Shown here: piece after piece, positions 9,194-17,588 of the stretch
Numbering within the stretch: the first letter of the stretch is position 1
Layout of the letters: each line of letters starts with the position of its first letter
Source of the DNA: DATCHW01 sp963806045
Lineage (GTDB): Bacteria > Bacteroidota > Ignavibacteria > Tepidaquicellales > Tepidaquicellaceae
Direction of reading: 5' to 3'
Length of the DNA: 64,000 nucleotides
NCBI GenBank assembly: GCA_963806045.1
Contig: CAWDWP010000011.1
Coordinates: 3,045 to 67,044, forward strand
Notes under the pieces: model-generated
Database searches by the model: none
What the model was told of the DNA's origin: nothing
Seen by the model: only the letters and a program-made list of their open reading frames with translations
Translations under genes and position numbers: made by a program

Positions 9194-9528
9194 TAAGTGT
9201 TTGGGCTCATTTATCAGGAAAGGTGATAGATGAATTTGATATCCAAATAGAGTGCCCTTTGGAAAAGAAGGAAAACAAAGAAATAAAGTGAACAGGAAAA
9301 GAGGCGTATGATATGGACGGACAGCGTTAGGGAAAGAGAAAACAAGGAAGAAAGAAAACACGTTACGATGAAAGGCTAGACATGCGATGAATGAGAAAGA
9401 GAAAAAGAAATAATTTGTTCTTTTACTAACATTTTTCGAACTCTCTGTCGTAAGTTTATGGGAGTATTCTCACGACAGAGGTCTACTTAAGAGCTCGGAA
9501 AGATACGGTTTTCGAGCTCTGCTTTTTT
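9194..9528 (+). promoter_or_regulatory. Structured 3' UTR and terminator of cassette 2
   Basis: It matches the 3' UTR of cassette 1. Stem TCATTTATC/GATAGATGA (9207-9215 with 9225-9233) keeps pairing through a G-U wobble. Stem CTCTGTCGT/ACGACAGAG (9443-9451 with 9472-9480) and terminator stem AGAGCTCG/CGAGCTCT (9490-9497 with 9513-9520) each show a C-G to T-A change relative to copy 1. A T-rich tract follows the last stem. The spacer at 9290-9410 differs from copy 1. Confidence 0.6.
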
Positions 9529-9812
9529 TAGGGTCAAATGAAATCACACATGCCTTTTATTAATACTCATTAAATTATGAAGATTATTGAAAATTATAGA
9601 ATAGGAATTTCTGGATTATCCCTGTTGAAATAATTTTTATTATTGAGGATTCTATCCGGTTTATAGTGGTGATGATTGAATTAAAATTATTAAGAAAAAT
9701 AATTCTGTTAAATGGAATTTTAAAAATGTAAAAATCGTTATTAAATTTAGATGTGAAAAAAACCGGAATAATGTGTTTACAAAAAGAAATTTATTTTATA
9801 AATTATTGAAAC

Positions 9813-9841
9813 TTGAAAGAAATTAATTTTGTTGCTATATT
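9813..9841 (+). promoter_or_regulatory. Sigma-70-type promoter of candidate small RNA
   Basis: TTGAAA (9813-9818), a 17-bp spacer and TATATT (9836-9841), preceded by TG in the extended -10 position. Expected start is near 9848. It is the cleanest promoter I see in the window. Confidence 0.5.
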
Positions 9842-9847
9842 TAAAGA

Positions 9848-9946
9848 AGATGATGAAATTGGATAAAATAGAATAATAAGAGTTAAACCTCATAACCTCC
9901 TAATACACCAGAGGCGTCTCGAGTTCCCATAGAGACGCCTTTTTTT
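9848..9946 (+). ncRNA. Candidate ~100-nt small RNA
   Basis: The segment runs from the predicted start after TTGAAA-N17-TATATT to a strong terminator (stem AGGCGTCTC/GAGACGCCT at 9912-9920 and 9932-9940, then seven T). It has no ORF beyond an eight-codon ATG frame (9850-9876). A single-stranded CCTCC (9896-9900) just before the terminator is complementary to Shine-Dalgarno sequences, a known feature of trans-acting regulatory RNAs. A leader peptide is an alternative, but the terminator lies before any larger gene. No known family recognised. The flanks (9530-9812 and 9950-10114) hold nothing else I can identify. Confidence 0.4.
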
Positions 9947-10114
9947 ATATTCTCGAATCAGACTGGAATTTCCTTATTAATATTCCCTACCCGCTGAAAA
10001 GTCATATATCGAGCATACGAAATTGAATCTTTTTTTAAAATATCTGAATTAACTTTGAATCTATCAGTCCTTTTTACGCTGATAAATTAATTTATTTAGA
10101 TTATTTTAAATGTT

Positions 10115-10567
10115 ATGAAAAAATCAGATTGCATTTTTTGTCAGATTATTGAAGAAAAAATACCTTCTTATAAGATTTTCGAGGATAATGATTATATTGC
10201 CATCCTTGATATCTTTCCCAATACTAAAGGTATGACACTTGTAATTCCCAAGCAACATTATGATTCTTATGCATTTGAAATGCCGGATGATTCTTATGCA
10301 AAATTTTTCCTGATCGCAAAGAAAATAGGTAAATCTCTCGATACAAAATTAGGTGTTCAAAGAACAGCTCTGGTATCAGAAGGAATGGGTGTAAATCATG
10401 TCCATATCAAACTTTATCCATTACACGGTTTGGGTCCTGAATTCAAGCCTATGATACCGGAAGGTGAGCATTATTATAAGAATTATCAGGGATATATTAC
10501 TACTTTGTTAGGACCACGGGCAAATGATGAAGAAATGAAAAAATTGCAGGAATTATTGAAATTATAG
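10115..10567 (+). CDS. HIT family protein
   Basis: The 150-residue protein of the histidine triad superfamily (nucleotide hydrolases and transferases) has an N-terminal CIFC pair, possibly zinc-binding, and the family core DIFPNTKGMTLVIPKQHY. The triad region reads NHVHIKLYP: the first two histidines, including the usual nucleophile position, are present, but the third is Lys. Length and fold motifs fit HIT proteins. Substrate unknown. It stands alone, about 80 bp upstream of leuS on the same strand. Confidence 0.85.
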   Translation: MKKSDCIFCQIIEEKIPSYKIFEDNDYIAILDIFPNTKGMTLVIPKQHYDSYAFEMPDDSYAKFFLIAKKIGKSLDTKLGVQRTALVSEGMGVNHVHIKLYPLHGLGPEFKPMIPEGEHYYKNYQGYITTLLGPRANDEEMKKLQELLKL

Positions 10568-10645
10568 ATTTAAACTAAATAAAGAATGGACTAATTCTTG
10601 AAATAACAGTAATTATTTTTAAAAAACGAGCTAATAAATTATTAA

Positions 10646-13305
10646 ATGAAATACATTCATACAGATATTGAGAAAAAATGGCAGGAATTCTGGGACAATA
10701 ACAAAACTTTCCGAACACCTGAATTAAATGAAATTGATAGGTCAAAACCAAAATATTATGTCCTTGATATGCTCCCCTACCCAAGCGGAGACGGTTTACA
10801 CGTCGGTCATCCTGAAGGATATACCGCAACGGATATAATTTCGCGTTTTAAAAGAATGAAAGGTTTTAATGTATTGCATCCAATGGGATGGGATGCCTTC
10901 GGATTACCGGCTGAGCAATTTGCAATCAAGAAGGAAATTCATCCGAGAATAGGGGTTGATGAATGCGTTATAAGATTCAGACAGCAGCTGAAATCCCTTG
11001 GCTTTGCATATGACTGGGACAGGGAAATTAATACGACAGATGAGAAATATTACAAATGGACGCAATGGATGTTTTTGAAAATATTTAATTCCTATTTCGA
11101 TGAAAAGGAAAATAAGGCAAAACCAATCGAAGAACTTCCGGTTCCGGAACATCTGGACGATGAAGAAAAAAAACGATTCATTAATTCACAGAGACTGGCT
11201 TTTATATCCGAATCGCCGGTTAACTGGTGCCCTGAATTAGGTACAGTCCTTGCAAATGAGGAAGTTCCCGAACAGATGGAAAAAGGTTATACAGTTGTAA
11301 GACGTCCGATGAAGCAATGGAAACTGAGAATTACAAAATATTCAGAAAGGTTGTTAAGAGATTTAGATTTAGTTGACTGGCCATTAAATATTAAAAAACT
11401 TCAGACAAACTGGATTGGCAGAAGCGACGGAGCTATTATAAAATTTGATATTGCTAATCAGGCAGGTAAATTTATAGAAGTATTCACAACGAGACCTGAT
11501 ACTTTATTTGGTGCAACATACATGGTATTGGCACCTGAACATAAGTTAATTTCTGAAATAACAACTCCTGAACAAAAAGAAAAAGTAGATAAATATATTG
11601 ATGATGCTACAAAGAAATCTGAACTCGAAAGAATGGAACTATCAAAAGAAAAGACCGGTGAGTTCACGGGAGCATATGCTATCAATCCTGCTAACAACCT
11701 TGAGATTCCGATTTTAATTTCGGATTATGTACTGACAAGTTATGGGACAGGAGCAATTATGAGCGTTCCGGGTCACGACGCGAGGGATATGGAATTTGCT
11801 GTTAAATTCAAATTAAATATTATTCCGGTTGTAGTTCCTGAAAACCTCAAAGATTTGGCTTTCCAGAGAATCAAAACCGAAAGCGGTGAAATAATTATCT
11901 CCGGAAAGGGATTGCAGACTTTATCTAATGGAAGCGCAAAACATCTAAATGAATATTTTGAAAATGTGAAAAAAGGAAAGCTTTGCTTTTCAGATTATGG
12001 TTATTCAGTTAATTCCGGATTTTTGACAGGTCTTAAAACTCAGGATGCTTCTGAAAAAATGATTAACTGGCTGGAGGATAAAGGACTTGGTAAAAGAAGT
12101 ATAAATTATAAACTCAGAGACTGGCTCTTCTCAAGACAAAGATACTGGGGAGAACCATTCCCGATAGTGCATTTTGAGAATGGAGATATAAAAGGTTTAG
12201 ATGAAAAAGATTTACCGCTCACTCTTCCGAAAGTCGCATCTTACAAGGCAACCGGTACAGGAGAATCCCCTCTTGCAGCATTTGATGATTGGGTAAATAC
12301 AACGATAAGGAAACAGGATTACCCGTCAAAAGGGAAACAAATACAATGCCACAGTGGGCAGGTTCCTGCTGGTATTATTTAAGATATATTGACCCTGATA
12401 ATGATGAAATTTTCTGCGATAAAGAAAAGGAAAAATACTGGATGCCTGTTGATTTATATATCGGTGGTTCAGAGCATGCAGTGCTGCATTTACTTTACGC
12501 AAGGTTCTGGCATAAAGTTCTTTATGATTTAGGATACTTAAATTCAAATGAACCCTTCACAAAGCTTTTCAACCAGGGTATGATTCTGGGTGAAGACGGA
12601 GTGAAAATGAGCAAATCAAGAGGAAATGTTATTAACCCTGATGATGTTATAATGGAATTCGGAGCGGATTCGATGAGATTATTTGAAATGTTTATGGGAC
12701 CACTCGAAGCCACAAAACCCTGGAGTACGGAAGGGATTGCAGGAATGAATAGATTTTTAAACAGGGTCTGGAGATTAATAATTGATGATAGAACAGGAGA
12801 ACTTAAATCAAATATTACTGATGAACCGGCGGATATAAATTCAACCAAACTTCTGCACAAAACAATAAAAAAAATTACTCATGATATAGATGATGGTGAT
12901 ATGAAGTTTAATACTTCAATAGCACAACTTATGATATTCACTAATGAAATTTATAGATTTGAAAATTTAAATAAAAAAATCCTTGAATCTTTTGTGCTTT
13001 TACTTTCACCTTTTGCGCCCCACATCTCTGAAGAATTATGGGAAAGGTTGGGAAATAAAGCATCAACTTCAAATCAAATCTGGCCTGTATATGACAATGA
13101 ACTTGCAAAAGAAGATAATGTGATTGTGGCTTTCTCGGTCAACGGCAAAGTCCGGGCAAAAGTAGAAATGGAAAGAGATGCCGATGACAAAGCACTGGAA
13201 CAAACGGCACTGGACAATGAATCCATTCAGAAATACATTTCAGGCAAGCAAATTATAAAAATAATAACCGTGAAGAACAAAATGGTAAATATCGTAATCA
13301 ACTAA
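10646..13305 (+). CDS. leuS: Leucyl-tRNA synthetase, interrupted by a frameshift
   Basis: Class I aminoacyl-tRNA synthetase charging tRNA-Leu. The first part (10646-12382 frame) has the HIGH-type motif HVGHPEGYTATD, the CP1 editing domain with TRPDTLFGATYM and the editing Asp region GHDARDMEFA, and the catalytic-core segment LRDWLFSRQRYWGEPFP. The second part (frame from 12289) has KMSKS in DGVKMSKSRGNV, the anticodon-binding helices and a C-terminal VNGKVRAKV. The frames join near 12305: FDDWVNTT in one frame continues as DKETGLPVKRETNTMPQWAG in the other, so one base appears to be missing. The joined length is about 887 residues, normal for the family. As the gene is essential and otherwise intact, a sequence error is likeliest. 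Confidence 0.9.
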
Positions 13306-13331
13306 AATAAAGTATCCTTAATTATAGATTA

Positions 13332-13365
13332 CCCCCCTTTTTTTTGGGAAAAGGGGGATTTTTTT
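13332..13365 (+). terminator. Terminator after leuS
   Basis: CCCCCTTTT...AAAAGGGGG stem followed by seven T, 27 bp after the leuS stop. It may derive from the dispersed C/G-palindrome family seen elsewhere in the window. Confidence 0.7.
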
Positions 13366-13374
13366 AAATATGTA

Positions 13375-13415
13375 TTGACAATTCAAAAAATTTATAATAT
13401 GTTGCTATTAGCAAC
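13375..13415 (+). promoter_or_regulatory. Promoter with overlapping palindromic operator upstream of thioredoxin lipoprotein
   Basis: TTGACA (13375-13380), 17-bp spacer, TATGTT (13398-13403). The palindrome GTTGCTATTAGCAAC (13401-13415) overlaps the -10 and the predicted start, the place expected for a repressor operator. The leader to the ATG at 13522 is about 110 nt. Confidence 0.35.
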
Positions 13416-13521
13416 TAAATAAGGCTGTGTTCATAAATAAAGAAACTTAGTTTACTGAAAATAGGTTTAAGAAAAAGTAAATAATTAAGAATTTTTAAAA
13501 ATAGAAAATAAAAATAATAAA

Positions 13522-14049
13522 ATGCAAAATAGAAAATTATTAATACTTGGAATCGGACTTCTTATGTCAGCATTCCTGATAACAAGCTGCGGTAAAAAAA
13601 ATGATATGAAAACCGCTGATTTGAAAACAACAAAAACAGAATCCGGTTTAACTACAACTCAAACCAATCAGGTTACAAATTCCAATGGAGTAAAACCAAT
13701 TCATCTGACTGCTGCAACTTTCAAGGAAAAAGTTTTCGATTATGATAAGAACAAAGACTGGAAATATGAAGGAAGCAAGCCTTGCATAGTTGATTTCTAT
13801 GCTGACTGGTGCAAACCTTGCAAAATGGTTGCCCCGATTCTCGAAGAGCTCTCCTCTGAATATGATGGCAAATTAATTGTTTATAAAGTAAATACAGACC
13901 AGGAGCAGGAACTTTCAGGTGCATTCCAGATACAAAGCATTCCTTCCCTGCTTTTCATTCCTGCAAAAGGTCAGCCGCAAATGATTTCCGGAGCTTTACC
14001 AAAAGAACAGTTTGTGAAATATATCAATGACTTTTTAATAAAAGATTAA
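13522..14049 (+). CDS. Thioredoxin-domain lipoprotein
   Basis: The 175-residue protein begins with a lipoprotein signal (lipobox LITSC, Cys at about 23), then a Lys/Thr-rich linker to about residue 60. A thioredoxin domain follows with active site DWCKPCKM and the cis-proline region SIPSLLF. It is predicted to act in the periplasm, lipid-anchored, in thiol-disulfide exchange. It is monocistronic, with its own promoter and a strong terminator. Confidence 0.88.
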   Translation: MQNRKLLILGIGLLMSAFLITSCGKKNDMKTADLKTTKTESGLTTTQTNQVTNSNGVKPIHLTAATFKEKVFDYDKNKDWKYEGSKPCIVDFYADWCKPCKMVAPILEELSSEYDGKLIVYKVNTDQEQELSGAFQIQSIPSLLFIPAKGQPQMISGALPKEQFVKYINDFLIKD

Positions 14050-14073
14050 CCGAAATTATTTCTAATATTTAAA

Positions 14074-14108
14074 CCCCTGCAGAATATTATTTTGCAGGGG
14101 TTTTTTTT
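14074..14108 (+). terminator. Terminator after thioredoxin lipoprotein
   Basis: Stem CCCCTGCA/TGCAGGGG (14074-14081 with 14093-14100) followed by eight T. Confidence 0.85.
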
Positions 14109-14219
14109 ATTTCATAAATTTTTATGGGTACATAATCCTATTTATATTAAATTGTTGTTAGATTTTAATATAGTTATTTTTGAATAATTCTTTTGAATTC
14201 ATATATTATAAGCATATAG

Positions 14220-14606
14220 ATGCAACATGCTGTTCATTTTACCCTAACCGAAGCCAGGCAGGCATTGAGAAATTTAATGCCGTACATTTCTAATATGATT
14301 ATTCTGAAAAAAGCCCTTGATGAAACCGGATATGATATTTATAACCATCATTATTTTGGCGGAGTCGGTACAAACGGAACAGGGGAACACCCTCCCGAAC
14401 TGGATGAACTGATAAAGTGCCTGAAAATAATTACCGATTCAGGTGTCATCATAAAAGGAATGGATAACGGTTTAATTGATTTTCCTCACTTGAGAAATAA
14501 TGGAGCAGAGGTCTATCTTTGCTACCTGTACGGAGAGGGTGATATCCTTTACTGGCACACTCTGACAGATGGATTCCAGGGAAGAAAAAGCATTAACGAA
14601 TTATAA
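14220..14606 (+). CDS. DUF2203 family protein
   Basis: The 128-residue cytoplasmic protein matches my recollection of the DUF2203 pattern: N-terminal FTLTEARQALRNLMPYI, central KGMDNGLIDFPHLRNN, then GAEVYLCYLYGEGDILYWH and a closing GFQGRKSI. Function unknown in this family. It lies 12 bp upstream of the proline dehydrogenase gene on the same strand, so the two are probably cotranscribed. Confidence 0.75.
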   Translation: MQHAVHFTLTEARQALRNLMPYISNMIILKKALDETGYDIYNHHYFGGVGTNGTGEHPPELDELIKCLKIITDSGVIIKGMDNGLIDFPHLRNNGAEVYLCYLYGEGDILYWHTLTDGFQGRKSINEL

Positions 14607-14618
14607 CTATAAATAAAC

Positions 14619-15521
14619 ATGAATATTTTTAATCACGCAGTAGTTTCTGTTTTACCTGTTTTTCCAAAAAAATTAATAAGAATATTTGCAAATAAATACA
14701 TTGCAGGCGATAATATTAATGACGGAGTAAAGAAAGTAAAAGAATTAAACAGCGCAGGTATTTTAGCAACTATGGATGTACTTGGAGAAGCCATTAAAAA
14801 CAAAGAAGAAGCTATTGTATCCAAAAATGAATCAATCGAAGTTTTAGATACAATAGAAAAGCACAAACTGAACTCGAATCTATCGGTAAAACTTACTATG
14901 ATTGGACTAAACCTCAACTTTGATTTTTGTTTAAGTCTCGTTACTGAAATTGTTGAGCATGCAAAGAGTAAAAATAATTTTGTACGAATAGATATGGAAG
15001 ACTCACCAGTTACGGAATCAACTATTAAAATTTTTGAAGCTCTTAAAAAGAACTATGATAATGTGGGAATTGTATTGCAGGCATATATGAGAAGAAGCGA
15101 GGCGGACGTTTTACGTCTCACTGAAATTGGTGCAAATTTCAGAATATGCAAAGGAATCTATATCGAGCCGGAAAAAATTGCATTTAAGAAAAGACAGGAA
15201 GTCAGGGATAATTTTTTAAAATTAATCCGTCTTGCACTTGAAAAAAAATCGTATGTAGGAATTGCAACTCACGACAATTATGTGATAGAAGGTTCAAAGA
15301 AAATAATTTCCGAACTTGGTTTGAAAAAAGAAGAATATGAATTCCAGATGCTTCTCGGAGTAACAGAAAACCTGAGGGATAAAATTTTAAAAGATGGTTA
15401 TAAAATGCGTGTTTATGTACCATTTGGCGAGAGATGGTATCAATATTCAATGAGGAGATTCAAAGAAAACCCGAATATGGTCGGTGCAGTAATGAAAAGC
15501 CTGTTCAGAATTAATAATTAA
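14619..15521 (+). CDS. Proline dehydrogenase (monofunctional)
   Basis: The 300-residue FAD-dependent TIM-barrel enzyme oxidises proline to pyrroline-5-carboxylate. Seen: RIDMEDSPVTE, GIVLQAYMRRSEAD, RICKGIYIEP, GIATHDNYVI and the C-terminal signature MRVYVPFGERWYQYSMRRFKENP, with the Arg pair that binds the proline carboxylate. It has neither the DNA-binding domain nor the P5C dehydrogenase domain of PutA. An aldehyde dehydrogenase at 52230 is a possible but distant partner. Convergent with thyX, only 3 bp apart. Confidence 0.88.
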   Translation: MNIFNHAVVSVLPVFPKKLIRIFANKYIAGDNINDGVKKVKELNSAGILATMDVLGEAIKNKEEAIVSKNESIEVLDTIEKHKLNSNLSVKLTMIGLNLNFDFCLSLVTEIVEHAKSKNNFVRIDMEDSPVTESTIKIFEALKKNYDNVGIVLQAYMRRSEADVLRLTEIGANFRICKGIYIEPEKIAFKKRQEVRDNFLKLIRLALEKKSYVGIATHDNYVIEGSKKIISELGLKKEEYEFQMLLGVTENLRDKILKDGYKMRVYVPFGERWYQYSMRRFKENPNMVGAVMKSLFRINN

Positions 15522-15524
15522 TAA

Positions 15525-16268
15525 TTATTTTATCGTTTTTCCCTGGTTGGTAAGATTCTTCATTGTTTTCATTACATCGAGCCATATTAAAGTCGTTTCA
15601 GGATATATTATTAGCATCAAATCCTTCATAGCAATTGCATACTCCCTGATTTCCCACTGTGCGTGGGTTTCATCTCTTAAATCGATAAAATTCATAATTG
15701 CCTGAAAAGACGCTGTCCAGTAAATTTCCGAATATTGATTCAGAGGCAGCAATATTCTTGCTTGCTCCTTTGCAACTCCCAGTTCAAGAAGCTTACTGTA
15801 TGAATCGAGCATCTTATCCATTGACTCTTTGAATATTTCATTTGCTTTATCCTGTCTTTCAACTGTGCCTTCGGATGCCTGCTTGTTATCGAGCGACTGT
15901 GCTCTCCAGAACGGAGGTTCGTAAAAATCATTCACAGGGACATATCTTCCGCTTATTTCATTCCAGGCGTGGTCTTTTGTCGGATAGCTGGATGTAGTTT
16001 CAATTCCGACAACGTGTTTATACCACTGACGCATAACAAACTCAGGTGCTTTTATGTGAAACTGAGCCACCAGATGCCTGAAAGGGGAAAAATGCTTATT
16101 CTCTGCGAGGAACCTAACGAGAATTTTATCTTTATTATCAAAAGTTTTTTTTCTTTTGCCAAAAGAAACGCGTGCAGAATTCACAACGGTTAAATCACTT
16201 CCGAGTTTATCAATTACTTCGATGAATCCTTTATCTAAAACAGGTTTGTAAAGTTTGTTATCTTCCAT
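15525..16268 (-). CDS. thyX: Flavin-dependent thymidylate synthase
   Basis: The 247-residue enzyme makes dTMP from dUMP with FAD/NADPH and methylene-tetrahydrofolate. Seen: KHFSPFRHLVAQFHIKAPEFVMRQWYKH (first half RHLVAQF) and the ThyX signature region ending DHAWNEISGRYVPV, with an insertion between the Arg-containing segment and NEIS as in long-form ThyX. The C-terminal half (ARILLPLNQYSEIYWTASFQ) is typical. It works with the dCMP deaminase at 36469 as a dUMP source. No thyA is visible. Confidence 0.92.
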   Translation of the reverse strand: MEDNKLYKPVLDKGFIEVIDKLGSDLTVVNSARVSFGKRKKTFDNKDKILVRFLAENKHFSPFRHLVAQFHIKAPEFVMRQWYKHVVGIETTSSYPTKDHAWNEISGRYVPVNDFYEPPFWRAQSLDNKQASEGTVERQDKANEIFKESMDKMLDSYSKLLELGVAKEQARILLPLNQYSEIYWTASFQAIMNFIDLRDETHAQWEIREYAIAMKDLMLIIYPETTLIWLDVMKTMKNLTNQGKTIK

Positions 16269-16349
16269 TATAAATTTTCAAATTATCATTTAAATGCTGA
16301 ATAATTTAATATAAATTTCATCTAAACGAAATTAAAAAGAGAATGCCGA

Positions 16350-16405
16350 AAGAAGAAATTTCACAGAGAGACGCAGAGTTAATCACCGAGAAAAACAGAG
16401 TTCAA
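16350..16405. repeat. Dispersed CACAGAGAGACGCAGAG-type intergenic repeat
   Basis: Short purine-rich phrase (TTCACAGAGAGACGCAGAG followed by ACCGAGAAAAACAGAG). A related phrase in inverse orientation occurs near 63895-63945. Confidence 0.35.
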
Positions 16406-16423
16406 TTTGAATAATAAAAAAAA

Positions 16424-16591
16424 CTACAACAGATTATCTTCTATCAATACTTTCACATAAATTCTGATAGCCTCTTTTATATTTTCGATTGCTTTCTCTT
16501 TTGATTCACCCTGGCTGATGCATCCTTTTAAACTTGGACATTCTGCAACCCAAAATCCATCATCACCGGGATAAATTAATACTTGTCTCAT
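16424..16591 (-). CDS. Orphan HicB-like antitoxin-family protein
   Basis: The 55-residue protein (MRQVLIYPGDDGFWVAECP then LKGCISQGESKEKAIENI) matches the HicB/UPF0150 partial RNase H fold. No C-terminal DNA-binding domain is present and no HicA-like double-stranded-RNA-binding toxin lies on either side, so this is a solitary member. Solo copies are common and their role is unclear. Flanking non-coding stretches: 16269-16423 (repeat) and 16592-16883 (inverted repeat). Confidence 0.75.
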   Translation of the reverse strand: MRQVLIYPGDDGFWVAECPSLKGCISQGESKEKAIENIKEAIRIYVKVLIEDNLL

Positions 16592-16683
16592 ATGAATTAA
16601 TTTTTATTATAAATTTAAAATTGCTTTTCTTAACATTCAAGTTATATTATAAAATATCTTTTTCCTAAGCATACTTTAGAAAT

Positions 16684-16743
16684 CTACAAAAGTCTTTGTT
16701 CAGATATTCTAATAACTTAGATGTTAATTTTAGACTTTTGTAG
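16684..16743. repeat. 12-bp inverted repeat with 36-nt spacer
   Basis: CTACAAAAGTCT (16684-16695) and AGACTTTTGTAG (16732-16743) are perfect inverted copies, with five T following. Could be a weak terminator or the ends of a tiny mobile remnant. Confidence 0.4.
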
Positions 16744-16883
16744 TTTTTCAACATTCGAAATTATATGCAAAATATGTCCCTTTTCCCCTCATTTTGACAA
16801 AGTTCAATGGGAATACAAATTACTTAATTTTTTTATCAGAAATTTATTATATTTATTGATTATATAAATAAAATCATCAAATT

Positions 16884-17060
16884 ATGGCTAGAAAAGAAGG
16901 TCCCAGGGTCAATATAAAACTCGTGAGCGTGGAAGGTCCGAATAAAGGTAAATCTGTTTATGTTACACAAAAGAACAGAAATAATTCCAAAGAAAGACTT
17001 GAGATGAAGAAGTACTGCAAGTTTACCAGGAAGCACATTTTGCACAGGGAAGCGAAGTAA
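16884..17060 (+). CDS. rpmG: 50S ribosomal protein L33
   Basis: The 58-residue basic protein starts MARKEGPRVNIKLVSVEG and ends YCKFTRKHILHREAK, with YVTQKNRNNSKERLEMKKY in the middle: the bL33 family pattern. The Cys pair of the zinc-binding form is reduced to a single Cys, suggesting a C-minus (zinc-independent) paralogue. Confidence 0.92.
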   Translation: MARKEGPRVNIKLVSVEGPNKGKSVYVTQKNRNNSKERLEMKKYCKFTRKHILHREAK

Positions 17061-17090
17061 TACCATTTTACATTTCATAACGACTTCAAA

Positions 17091-17564
17091 TTGAAGCTCG
17101 CCACACTTTTATATATTCGAAACGAACAAGGAGAATACCTGTTAATGGAAAGGGAGAATGAGCCCAATAAAGGCTACCTCTCTCCTCCGGGTGGTAAGCT
17201 TCATATTCACATCGCCGAATCCCCTGCTGAATGTGCAATCAGAGAATCCAACGAAGAATGCGGAATAATATCCGAAACCAAAGACTGGAGACTGTTAGGA
17301 ATTGTAACCGAAAAAGACTATCCCGGGATCGGAAATATTATGATTTTTCTTTTTGAATATATAAAAAGATTAAAAGAAAAACCTGTAGATTCAATAGAAG
17401 GCAAATTCAAATTTGTCAATCCTGACAAAATAATGCATTCAAAAATCCCGGAGACCGATAAACTTTTTATATGGAAATTTGTTTTAAGTGATATGAAAGA
17501 TTTTTTTTGCATAAAAATAGATTGCACAAAGAATCCTTTCGAATGTATTATAGAACAAACCTAA
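17091..17564 (+). CDS. Nudix hydrolase
   Basis: The 157-residue protein starts at a TTG (no ATG upstream in frame). The Nudix box is present as GGKLHIH...E then AIRESNEECGI, with two extra residues between the leading Gly and the first Glu compared with the classic spacing. The catalytic REsxEExG core is intact. These enzymes cleave nucleoside diphosphates linked to another moiety; the spacing resembles 8-oxo-dGTP-type members, but the substrate cannot be fixed from sequence. It lies 24 bp upstream of folE2 and is probably in the same operon. Confidence 0.85.
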   Translation: MKLATLLYIRNEQGEYLLMERENEPNKGYLSPPGGKLHIHIAESPAECAIRESNEECGIISETKDWRLLGIVTEKDYPGIGNIMIFLFEYIKRLKEKPVDSIEGKFKFVNPDKIMHSKIPETDKLFIWKFVLSDMKDFFCIKIDCTKNPFECIIEQT

Positions 17565-17588
17565 AATAACAAGGAAAGGTAATCAAGT

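Noticed and set aside
13393..13398. TATAAT as the -10 of the thioredoxin promoter
   Set aside because: Only 12 bp from TTGACA, too close for the usual sigma-70 spacing; the 17-bp alternative TATGTT was preferred.
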